Shown: positions 8,230 to 15,760 of the stretch, piece by piece
How positions within the stretch are numbered: position 1 is the first letter of the stretch
Layout: every line of letters begins with the position of its first letter
DNA from: Allobacillus salarius
GTDB taxonomy: Bacteria > Bacillota > Bacilli > Bacillales > Alkalibacillaceae
DNA length: 64,000 nucleotides
Reading direction: 5' to 3'
Assembly (NCBI RefSeq): GCF_007559425.1
Contig: NZ_VMHE01000010.1
Location: 1 to 64,000 of the forward strand
The notes under the pieces: model-generated
The model's database searches: none
Seen by the model: only the letters and a program-made list of their open reading frames with translations
What the model was told of the DNA's origin: nothing
Position numbers and translations under genes: made by a program

Positions 8230-8757
8230 ATGTCAAATATTGTATTAGATCAACCGCATAGTTCCATTAACTTTCAAGTGAAACATATGATGGTTTCAAA
8301 AGCGAAAGGTGAATTCAGAGACTTCGATATCCAAGTCGATGGTGACATTAACGACTTAGAAAACTTAAGTATTGAAGCAGTAATCCAAACAGCATCAATT
8401 GATACGAATCAGGCTGATCGTGATGCTCATTTAAAATCAGAAGATTTCTTTGATGTAGAGAAGTATCCGACAATTAAGTTTGTAAGTAAATCCATGAAAA
8501 AAGTAAGTGGTGATACGTACGAACTAACTGGCGATGTTACAATGAAAGGTGTTACAAACGAAGAAACTTTCACTGTCAACTTCAACGGTCAAGGGAAAGA
8601 ACCAATGCAAGGTAATACAATTGCAGGTTTCGATTTCTCCGGTACGATCAATCGTGAAGCTTATGGATTGAGCTGGAACGCAGCACTTGAAACAGGTGGC
8701 GTACTCGTTGGCAAAGATGTTAAAGTGAATGGCGAAATTGAGTTAATCATCAAATAA
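8230..8757 (+). CDS. YceI-family polyisoprenoid-binding-like protein
   Basis: A 175-residue protein of the YceI/TT1927b lipocalin-like fold that binds isoprenoid chains. Motifs are the N-terminal LDQPHSSINFQVKHMMVSKAKGEF (see HSSINFQVKHM), DAHLKSEDFFDVEKYPTIKF and the end GVLVGKDVKVNGEIEL. There is no signal peptide, so it is cytoplasmic, as in other Gram-positive members. Start has AGGAGG 8 bases upstream. The divergent HxlR regulator and the operator-like promoter suggest induction by a redox or electrophile signal; the actual physiological ligand is unknown. Confidence 0.9.
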   Translation: MSNIVLDQPHSSINFQVKHMMVSKAKGEFRDFDIQVDGDINDLENLSIEAVIQTASIDTNQADRDAHLKSEDFFDVEKYPTIKFVSKSMKKVSGDTYELTGDVTMKGVTNEETFTVNFNGQGKEPMQGNTIAGFDFSGTINREAYGLSWNAALETGGVLVGKDVKVNGEIELIIK

Positions 8758-8770
8758 TCGAAAATAAAAC

Positions 8771-8813
8771 AAACCCCAGATTGAGGAAAGATATTTTCCA
8801 ATCTGGGGTTTGT
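8771..8813. terminator. Bidirectional terminator YceI / GDPD
   Basis: AAACCCCAGATTG pairs with CAATCTGGGGTTT, a 13-bp perfect stem between the convergent YceI and GDPD genes. Confidence 0.85.
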
Positions 8814-8846
8814 GTATGTTATTCTTTTCATCCAATGAGCGAGTAA

Positions 8847-9773
8847 CTAACGTAATCCTTTTTCTTCTAATATTTCAATTAATAAATCAGGTCGGTCTGT
8901 AATGATTCCGTCTACACCTGCATCAACCATTTGCCTCATCGTCAATTCATCATTAATCGTCCAATAATGAATATCCATGCCAAGTCTGCGTGCGCCTTCC
9001 ATCATTTCTTTTGTGAAAAAGTTGAAGTATTTATTTGCACGTGGAAGTTGAATGACATCTCCGGTGGGTTGAAATAAGTTACGTAAGAAGAATTTATGCG
9101 CAATCGTAAAGTTAAATACCACTTCTCGACCAGTTCCGAGAGCTACCTGCCCTTTAGCTAAGGAGTCAAAACGATTAATAATCTTTTGATTGAACGACGA
9201 AACCATCACTTGATCATGCATTTCGTATTCTTCAATGATAGCCCAAAGTTTTTCAACAATTTCTTGATGTACATCTGCAGGGTTTGTATGTTTGACTTCA
9301 AGCATATAATTCATGTCTGGATAGCGTTCAAATACCTCACGTAGCGTTGGTTTATAGACACCGATTCCTTTGAATGCATACTCTCCCTCTGTATTTTGAA
9401 AATGATAACCAGCATCCAGTGCTAAAAATTCATCTAATGTATAATCTGCAACATATCCTGTACCATCTGTCGTTCTGTCAACTGTCGGATCATGGGCGAG
9501 TACGATTTCACCATCTTTTGTAATGTGTAAATCGACTTCAATCATATCGACACCCATTTCAGAAGACATTTTAATAGCGGTCATCGTGTTGCCAGGAGCA
9601 ATCTGATCTCCTGCTCTGTGAGCAATCACCATCGGTCCTTCGCGATCATTTTTAAAGAATGGGTGCTGATCAATCGGCTTAACAGGTAAGTAATTTAATG
9701 CAATAAAAACGACAGCAACACCCAATAGTATGAGAAGAAATTTCTTAAGTCTGATTTTCGTCTGTTGTTTCAT
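8847..9773 (-). CDS. Membrane-anchored glycerophosphodiester phosphodiesterase
   Basis: A 308-residue GDPD-fold enzyme that hydrolyses glycerophosphodiesters to glycerol-3-phosphate and an alcohol. One hydrophobic segment (about residues 8-28) anchors it, with the catalytic TIM barrel outside. Motifs: AHRAGDQIAPGNT with the catalytic His and Arg, MIEVDLHITKDGEIVLAHDPTVDRTT with the metal-binding Glu/Asp and second His, and LEVKH. I chose the ATG at 9773, which has AAAGGTGG upstream, over an earlier in-frame codon at 9800. It is a single gene convergent with YceI, and is likely to recycle phospholipid or teichoic-acid-derived diesters. Confidence 0.92.
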   Translation of the reverse strand: MKQQTKIRLKKFLLILLGVAVVFIALNYLPVKPIDQHPFFKNDREGPMVIAHRAGDQIAPGNTMTAIKMSSEMGVDMIEVDLHITKDGEIVLAHDPTVDRTTDGTGYVADYTLDEFLALDAGYHFQNTEGEYAFKGIGVYKPTLREVFERYPDMNYMLEVKHTNPADVHQEIVEKLWAIIEEYEMHDQVMVSSFNQKIINRFDSLAKGQVALGTGREVVFNFTIAHKFFLRNLFQPTGDVIQLPRANKYFNFFTKEMMEGARRLGMDIHYWTINDELTMRQMVDAGVDGIITDRPDLLIEILEEKGLR

Positions 9774-9979
9774 CGTCAGTTCCACCTTTAGGTAATCCAA
9801 AAACTATACTTTATCCATACCTTTTAATGAAGGTTATATAACATCAAGATGATAACTTGTAAAATTGTTAACGTTTTGAAATAAAAGCTTTAGAAATAGA
9901 TCTCTATAAAGAATTCTTTGTAGTTCTCGTGTAAATTATATCAGTTTTCTTTATAATAGAAATTAGAGGAGGTATTGTT

Positions 9980-11356
9980 ATGCAAAATGAAGTAATTGAA
10001 TATTTAAAGAAACATCGTGAAAAGCATCTAAGTGAACTGAAGGAATTTTTATCTATCCAAAGTATAAGTGCATTGTCATCTCATAATGAAGATGTCAAAA
10101 AAGCAGCAGAATGGGTGAAGAATGAGTTAGGAAACATCGGCTTTGCTCACGCTGAAATTATGTCTACTGATGGCCACCCGGTTGTTTATGGTGAGTACAT
10201 AAGCGATGAGAACGCTCCAACCGTACTTGTGTATGGGCATTATGATGTTCAACCTGTCGACCCAATCGAGTTATGGGATTCAGAACCGTTTGATGCGACT
10301 ATTCGAGATGATAAAATTTATGCACGTGGTGCTACAGATGATAAAGGACAAGTATTCATGCATTTAAAAGTTATGGAAGCAATCTTAAAAACATCTGATA
10401 AAGCACCTGTGAACTTCAAAGTACTGATTGAAGGAGAAGAAGAAGTCGGCAGTCCGAACTTGCCGAAATTTGCTCAAGAAAAGAAGGATCTACTCGAAGC
10501 AGATTTGATTGTCGTCTCTGATTCCGCACTCGTCGAAAGAGGTAAACCAACAATTACGTATGGTTTAAGAGGCCTTGCAGGTATTCAGATCGATGTAACG
10601 GGTGCGAAAAGTGATTTGCACTCTGGTGAATATGGTGGAGGTGTCGTCAATCCAATTCATGCACTCGTAAAAATTGTCGACAGCTTCCGAGATGAAAAAA
10701 ATCGAATCCAAGTCGAAGGTTTCTATGACCGAGTTCCAGAATTATCTCAGGAAGAACGGGATGCACTTGCGTCTGTTCCATTTGATGAAGAAAAATTGAA
10801 AAATGATTTAAATGTTCCTGAGTTAGATGGGGAAGAAGGTTATAGCTATGTCGAGCGGACTTCTGTTCGACCAACACTTGAGGTCAACGGGATTTATGGT
10901 GGTTTCCAAGGTGAAGGCATCAAAACCGTTTTGCCGAATAAAGCTACCGCAAAAGTTACCTGTCGTCTAGTCCCTGACCAAGATCCAGATGAGATTGTCG
11001 AGTTATTGACTAATCACGTAGAAAAACATACACCGAATGGAGTTCATGTGGACATTAAACCATTCGATAAAGGAAAGCCATATGTCACACCATTTGATCA
11101 TCCGGTTATCAAAATGGCAGCAGAAGCTTATGAGAAAGTGTATCAAGCTGAAACGGCTTATATTCGAGGTGGCGGTTCAATCCCGATCGTAGCTGAGTTA
11201 GATGAAATTTTAAACGTACCCGTTGTGTTAATGGGCTTCGGATTACCAGATGAGAACTTGCATGCGCCAAATGAGCATCTTAACCTTGAGAATTTTGATA
11301 AAGGTATGGAGACATTGGCCCATTATTATTATATGTTAAACGATTACAAAGGTTAA
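9980..11356 (+). CDS. M20-family dipeptidase (CNDP/DapE-like)
   Basis: A 458-residue zinc peptidase of family M20. Metal ligands and catalytic residues are seen in LVYGHYDVQPVDP, RGATDDKGQ, EGEEEVGS, and the lid histidine in SDLHSGEYGG; GGSIPIV and LHAPNEHLN complete the active site near the C-terminus. The length and the lid insertion match the CNDP-type non-specific dipeptidases rather than DapE proper. Cytoplasmic, with AGGAGG upstream of the ATG. It probably completes degradation of imported peptides. It ends at a strong terminator and precedes the second 52-bp repeat array. Confidence 0.93.
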   Translation: MQNEVIEYLKKHREKHLSELKEFLSIQSISALSSHNEDVKKAAEWVKNELGNIGFAHAEIMSTDGHPVVYGEYISDENAPTVLVYGHYDVQPVDPIELWDSEPFDATIRDDKIYARGATDDKGQVFMHLKVMEAILKTSDKAPVNFKVLIEGEEEVGSPNLPKFAQEKKDLLEADLIVVSDSALVERGKPTITYGLRGLAGIQIDVTGAKSDLHSGEYGGGVVNPIHALVKIVDSFRDEKNRIQVEGFYDRVPELSQEERDALASVPFDEEKLKNDLNVPELDGEEGYSYVERTSVRPTLEVNGIYGGFQGEGIKTVLPNKATAKVTCRLVPDQDPDEIVELLTNHVEKHTPNGVHVDIKPFDKGKPYVTPFDHPVIKMAAEAYEKVYQAETAYIRGGGSIPIVAELDEILNVPVVLMGFGLPDENLHAPNEHLNLENFDKGMETLAHYYYMLNDYKG

Positions 11357-11367
11357 TATTTAGCGTT

Positions 11368-11411
11368 AATACCCGTACGGCAAATTCGATGCTGTGCGGG
11401 TTTTTAATTTT
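11368..11411 (+). terminator. Terminator after the M20 dipeptidase
   Basis: ACCCGtACgGC pairs with GCTGTgCGGGT, followed by TTTTTAATTTTT. Confidence 0.85.
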
Positions 11412-11424
11412 TGAGAAGAGCGAG

Positions 11425-11668
11425 TAACTAAAAGTAAGCTCTAAGTATGCCTATACCCCCGAGCGGCCAGAAAATAAAGCTAAAAAGTCTTATAGGAGCA
11501 CTCTATACCCCCAAGCGGGTAGAAAATAAAGCTAAAAAGTCTTATAGGAGCGCTCTATACCCCCAAGTGACCGGAAAATAAAGCTGAAAAGTCCTATAGG
11601 GACGTTCTATACTCCCGAGTGACCAGAAAAATAAATTGAAAAGTCTTATACAAGCATTCTGCACCCCT
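11425..11668. repeat. Tandem array 2: 52-bp period, palindromic TATAG core
   Basis: CTATACCCCC-like starts occur at 11451, 11503, 11555, 11607 and (as CTGCACCCCT) 11659, each exactly 52 bp apart, preceded by a decayed partial copy from about 11425. The unit includes AAAATAAAGCTAAAAAGTC. The junction of units forms a near-palindrome such as TATAGGAGCGCTCTATA, in which the centre changes (AGCACT, AGCGCT, GACGTT) while the TATAG/CTATA arms persist. It lies between a terminator and the next gene and is not coding, as the unit length is not a multiple of three. Confidence 0.92.
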
Positions 11669-11753
11669 AGCTAATGATGCGTCTCAAATAAATCAGAGGC
11701 ATATTTTTTTTACGGTCACAAAAACTAACGATATCTGAAGGAGGGAGATATTC

Positions 11754-12458
11754 GTGAAAAAGTTAACCGTAATTTTGTTTGCACTAATTATTTTTTGTGT
11801 CGGTTGTGGACAAGAAGAGGAAAGTATTGATTTTAAATTTGAACCAGATCCAGTAAGCTTCGAAGATGACGACGTAAGACCGCGTCAAAATCGGTGGGCG
11901 AATGATGGCGACCCAAACTCGATCCAGAACCCTGATTATCCAATAGGAACAAAGGAACGTGAACGTACAAATGAGAACAATCAACGTGGTTTTGAATCAG
12001 AAATCGATCCTAGACCAGGGATAGGTTCACCTGAAAAACGAGACGGTGATTCAGTTAAAACTCCATCACAGTTAGAAGATTTATTGGAAGAGATTGTTGA
12101 ATTAACAAACCGTGAAAGAGAAGTAAATGGATTGCCGGCTTTGCAGATTGACACTGAATTACAAGATGTTGCCCAAGAAAAGTCTGCTGATATGGCTGAC
12201 CTCAACTATTTCAGTCATGAATCACCGACCTATGGCTCACCTTTTGATATGTTAAATGAATTTGGGATTGATTACGAAGTAGCAGCTGAAAATATTGCAG
12301 CGGGATTTTTTGATCCTGAAGATGTCGTGAATGGTTGGATGAACAGTGAAGGTCACCGGGAAAATATTCTAAATGAAGAGGTTACTCACATAGGTGTTGG
12401 ATTTGAAGAAGGTGGAGAAATGGGAACGTATTGGACACAATTATTCATTGCTAAATAA
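11754..12458 (+). CDS. CAP/SCP-domain lipoprotein (YkwD-like)
   Basis: A 234-residue lipoprotein: signal peptide residues 1-17 with lipobox CVGC, an acidic disordered stretch to about residue 100, then a CAP (cysteine-rich secretory/SCP-like) domain. CAP motifs are LTNREREVNGLPAL, YFSHESPTYGSPFDML, AAENIAAGF and MNSEGHRENILNEEVTHIGVG, with both metal-site histidines. Bacillus relatives (YkwD, YlbC) are surface or spore-associated and of unknown activity. The start is GTG with GAAGGAGGGAG upstream. The gene follows repeat array 2 and has no clear terminator before the PucR gene. Confidence 0.88.
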   Translation: MKKLTVILFALIIFCVGCGQEEESIDFKFEPDPVSFEDDDVRPRQNRWANDGDPNSIQNPDYPIGTKERERTNENNQRGFESEIDPRPGIGSPEKRDGDSVKTPSQLEDLLEEIVELTNREREVNGLPALQIDTELQDVAQEKSADMADLNYFSHESPTYGSPFDMLNEFGIDYEVAAENIAAGFFDPEDVVNGWMNSEGHRENILNEEVTHIGVGFEEGGEMGTYWTQLFIAK

Positions 12459-12499
12459 ATAAGAAACGCTGCAAAATACAATAGTGATAATTTTCCGAA

Positions 12500-12529
12500 T
12501 TGACTGTTAATGATTCCCTTTTATATAAT
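12500..12529 (+). promoter_or_regulatory. Promoter of the PucR-type regulator
   Basis: TTGACT at 12500-12505 and TATAAT at 12524-12529 with an 18-base spacer, just upstream of the regulator gene. Confidence 0.6.
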
Positions 12530-12564
12530 GAATATGTGAAGAGAATTATAAGTGGGTGAGGAAA

Positions 12565-14283
12565 ATGGGGATCAAGCTTGCAGAAGTAATGAATATTCCT
12601 TCTTTACATGATGTTCACGTCGTAACAAGCGAATCTTTATTGGAGACAAAGAAAGTAGAGTGGGTTTCCATCGTAGAGTTACCCGTTCAGAACTTTATTC
12701 GTAAACATGAGCTTGTTTTGTCGACGGCAACAAATTTTAATCACCATTCAGATTTAAGTTATCAATTTGTAAGCGATATCATCCAGTCAGGTGCGACTGC
12801 GTTAGCAATTGCGACTAACAATCAAACGGAACCTTTGCCCCAAAAAATCATTGATTTGGCTAATGATAATGATTTAGTTCTCTTAATGCTAGGTTGGAAA
12901 TCCAATTTTTCCGATATAGTTCAGGAATCTTTGCAAATGATTAATGAACATAATGAAAATCGAAGAAAAAAAACAGAGCGTTTGCGAATTCGCTTAACGG
13001 ATCAAGTACTCAATAATAGCTCGTTGGAAACGTTGATGGAAATACTGTACAAAGAGATCAATATTCCTGTCGCGATCAGTGATGAAGAAAAACAAATACG
13101 TGCTAATTATGATTTCGACCAAGAGATTATAGATGCCATTAATCAGTTTAACGATCTTCCGGTACACTTGATGGAAACACCAGCTGTACCATCAAGTGAC
13201 CATCCATTGTACCAACATATTAATCAATATGTGGTCGGCGATCAAACGTGCTATGAACTAACCATATTTTCGAATCACAAAAAACAAGGATATTTATTGT
13301 TTATGCCCGATAGTTCCGATGAGTTGGACTGGTTTGTCATGCATGCGTTAGAGCATGGGTTGACAGCATGTGCGTTATATTTCTTAACGGAGAATGCGAT
13401 TGAAATGACAGAGATTCGATTAAAAGATAATTTTGTCATGCAGTTGGCTAAAGACATTGAACGTATCGATGCAAAAGTTTTATCAAAAGGAAGCCTGCTC
13501 GGTTACGATTTATCCTTACAATATGCTTGTATTGTAGGTGATTTTACCACCAATCATTATCCAGAAAATTCATGGCATGAAGAGAAAGATCAACCAGGAC
13601 ATTCTTCTTTACACAGTTTGAACTACTATATTCAAAAAGAGATAACATATGCAGAACAGCAATTAAACCGTCGAACAATGTCCTCTTTTGAAGAAGGAGA
13701 AGTTGTTATATTTTTAGAAATCGATGAAGAAGGCCATCAAAAGACCATCAGTCACTTTCTCGATATGATTGAACGACGATTGCATGATCAATTGGCCGGC
13801 GTTACTTTCGCATGGGGCATTGGCATTCACAATCAAGGGCTGCAATCTTTTTATGAGAGCTATCAAGAAGCAAGAACAGCACTCGATCTTCATGTAGAGC
13901 AATCAACTTTTGGTGGTAGAACATTTTTTGAAGAAACGAAGTTAAATCGATTGTTGTTAAGTATAGAAGGAACAGAGGCTCTGATTACAATCGTCAATGA
14001 CACCATTCGTCCACTGTTGGATTATGATCAAAAAAAGAAATCAGATTTGATTCACACGTTCATGACATACCAAACATTTAAAGGAAACGTTAGTCAAACG
14101 GCGAGAGCATTGTTTTTACATCGTCAAACATTGTTGTATCGATTAAAAAGAATAGAAAGTCTGACTGGGCTGACACTCGTTGATTCTGATGATTCATTTT
14201 TATTAGAAATGAGTATTCGATTATGGCAGTTAAAAAATGGCGAATGGAATGAAACGGAAACCAGAAGCTCTTCTGACATATAA
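12565..14283 (+). CDS. PucR-family transcriptional regulator
   Basis: A 572-residue protein with the PucR layout: an N-terminal sensory domain (about residues 5-125) containing FIRKHELVLSTATNF, a middle CdaR-type GGDEF-like region with FAWGIGIHNQGLQSFYESYQEARTAL (see FYESYQEARTAL), and a C-terminal helix-turn-helix FKGNVSQTARALFLHRQTLLYRL. Such regulators control purine, amino-acid or polyhydroxy-compound catabolic genes lying next to them. Here the next two genes are an ectoine-hydrolase-like enzyme and a PLP enzyme, the probable targets. I prefer the ATG at 12565 after GGTGAGG; a GTG at 12556 is an alternative start. It ends in a terminator, so it is a separate transcription unit. Confidence 0.88.
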   Translation: MGIKLAEVMNIPSLHDVHVVTSESLLETKKVEWVSIVELPVQNFIRKHELVLSTATNFNHHSDLSYQFVSDIIQSGATALAIATNNQTEPLPQKIIDLANDNDLVLLMLGWKSNFSDIVQESLQMINEHNENRRKKTERLRIRLTDQVLNNSSLETLMEILYKEINIPVAISDEEKQIRANYDFDQEIIDAINQFNDLPVHLMETPAVPSSDHPLYQHINQYVVGDQTCYELTIFSNHKKQGYLLFMPDSSDELDWFVMHALEHGLTACALYFLTENAIEMTEIRLKDNFVMQLAKDIERIDAKVLSKGSLLGYDLSLQYACIVGDFTTNHYPENSWHEEKDQPGHSSLHSLNYYIQKEITYAEQQLNRRTMSSFEEGEVVIFLEIDEEGHQKTISHFLDMIERRLHDQLAGVTFAWGIGIHNQGLQSFYESYQEARTALDLHVEQSTFGGRTFFEETKLNRLLLSIEGTEALITIVNDTIRPLLDYDQKKKSDLIHTFMTYQTFKGNVSQTARALFLHRQTLLYRLKRIESLTGLTLVDSDDSFLLEMSIRLWQLKNGEWNETETRSSSDI

Positions 14284-14297
14284 ATCCATAAGATGAC

Positions 14298-14336
14298 CCC
14301 GTATGAAATAGTTTGAATTTCATACGGGTTTTCTTT
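14298..14336 (+). terminator. Terminator after the PucR-type gene
   Basis: CCCGTATGAAAT pairs with ATTTCATACGGG around a seven-base loop, followed by TTTTCTTT. Confidence 0.88.
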
Positions 14337-14471
14337 ATAAGCAACGTTCTACATAGCAAGTAAGCAAAGTGTATAAGTACCCAATTGAAAACTTCATACA
14401 GATTGTACGTTACCAAAACCATCTTAACGGTAATACAATAGAGTAAGAATAATTGTTTAAATATTCAAATT

Positions 14472-14485
14472 ATAAAGCGCTTTCA
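14472..14485 (+). promoter_or_regulatory. cre-like CcpA site
   Basis: ATAAAGCGCTTTCA matches the palindromic cre ideal TGAAAGCGCTTTCA at 12 of 14 positions, with the two mismatches at the left end. It lies 21 bases before the chosen start of the M24-fold hydrolase, where CcpA binding would repress. Carbon catabolite control of the unit is therefore possible. Confidence 0.45.
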
Positions 14486-14506
14486 TCAGGAAGGGAGGAA
14501 CACCTC

Positions 14507-15718
14507 TTGTTGACTTTCGAAGTTGGAGAGTACTTGAAACGATTGAAAAAAACAAAACAACGAATGGAAAAGCACGGTGTAGATGTTTTGTTGGTGACAG
14601 ATCCAGCAAATATGAATTATTTAACAGGTTATGACGCATGGTCCTTTTATGTGCATCAAATGTTGATTGTTATGATCGATGAACCGCAACCGATATGGGT
14701 TGGTCGATATATGGATGCGAATGGAGCAAAGCGTACGACGTGGATGCATGATGAAAATGTTGTGTCTTATCCGGATTACTTCGTGAATTCGCATCAATTT
14801 CACCCAATGGAATACATTGCAAAGCTTTTAACTGAGTTAAAGCAAGAGAAACGGGTGATTGGCGTAGAAATGGATCAGTACTATTTTTCAGCAAAATCAT
14901 ATACGACGCTGCTTGACAATTTACCAAATGCGACATTTAAAGATTGTACTTCTCTCGTAAATTGGGTTCGTATCATTAAATCTGATCAAGAGATTGAATT
15001 TATGCGAAGAGCGGGAACGTTGGCAGAGCAAGCCATGCAAGCAGGAATTCATGCGATTCACACAGGATCAAGAGAGTGTGATGCAGCAGCATCTATATAC
15101 TATGAGCTAATTAAAGGTACAGAAGAGTTTGGTGGCGATTATCCATCCATTGTACCGATGCTACCGACAGGTGATAAGACTTCAGCACCTCATTTAACGT
15201 GGTGTGATGATCATTTTGAAGAAGGGAATGCCGTTATTATTGAACTTGCTGGTTGTTATAAGCGCTACCATGCACCATTAGCTCGTACGGTATTTCTTGG
15301 TAATCCAACTGATCGATTAAAGAAATTGGATGAGATTGTAAAGGAAGGCATTGAAAATGTACTGCAAAAAGTGAAACCAGGCATCTACCTTGAAGAACTT
15401 GAGGAAGCTTGGGTCGAGTCAACACGGAAATATGGGATTGAAAAAGAATCTCGTCTCGGTTATTCAATTGGATTAAACTATCCGCCAGATTGGGGCGAAC
15501 ATACAGCAAGCATCCGAAAAAATGATCGCACAGTTTTAGAACCAAATATGACATTTCATTTTATCCCGGGATTATGGTTTGACCAAGATGGGATAGAGAC
15601 GAGCGAATCCTTCCGTGTGACAGAGGACGGAGTAGAATTACTGACAAATTTCCAACGTGGACTTATTCAAAAAATACCATTCCATTTTCCTGATGATACA
15701 AAAGGAATTATTAGTTAA
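14507..15718 (+). CDS. Ectoine hydrolase-like (DoeA/EutD) non-metal M24-fold hydrolase
   Basis: A 403-residue creatinase/aminopeptidase-fold protein. The N-terminal domain carries TDPANMNYLTGYDAWSFYVHQ and the C-terminal pita-bread domain carries VIIELAGCYKRYHAPLARTV and IGLNYPPDWGEHT. At positions where M24 peptidases have metal ligands D-D-H-E-E, this protein shows E (IIELAG), P (HAPLAR), no His in YSIGL, I (HFIPG) and E (IETSES), so two-metal catalysis is ruled out. The YPPDWGE and ELAGC segments are those I associate with ectoine/hydroxyectoine hydrolases. The start is a TTG after GGGAGG; the reading frame stays open further upstream without a ribosome binding site. It lies 42 bases ahead of a PLP enzyme, likely in one operon. 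No deacetylase (DoeB/EutE) is adjacent, so the exact substrate is open. Confidence 0.8.
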   Translation: MLTFEVGEYLKRLKKTKQRMEKHGVDVLLVTDPANMNYLTGYDAWSFYVHQMLIVMIDEPQPIWVGRYMDANGAKRTTWMHDENVVSYPDYFVNSHQFHPMEYIAKLLTELKQEKRVIGVEMDQYYFSAKSYTTLLDNLPNATFKDCTSLVNWVRIIKSDQEIEFMRRAGTLAEQAMQAGIHAIHTGSRECDAAASIYYELIKGTEEFGGDYPSIVPMLPTGDKTSAPHLTWCDDHFEEGNAVIIELAGCYKRYHAPLARTVFLGNPTDRLKKLDEIVKEGIENVLQKVKPGIYLEELEEAWVESTRKYGIEKESRLGYSIGLNYPPDWGEHTASIRKNDRTVLEPNMTFHFIPGLWFDQDGIETSESFRVTEDGVELLTNFQRGLIQKIPFHFPDDTKGIIS

Positions 15719-15760
15719 GTAAGCAATGAATATAGATAATGATTAAGGAGGAGATTATAT

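Noticed and set aside
11678..11713. Terminator after array 2
   Set aside because: ATGC-CTC/GAG-GCAT has a two-base bulge; the T-run is good but the stem is weak.
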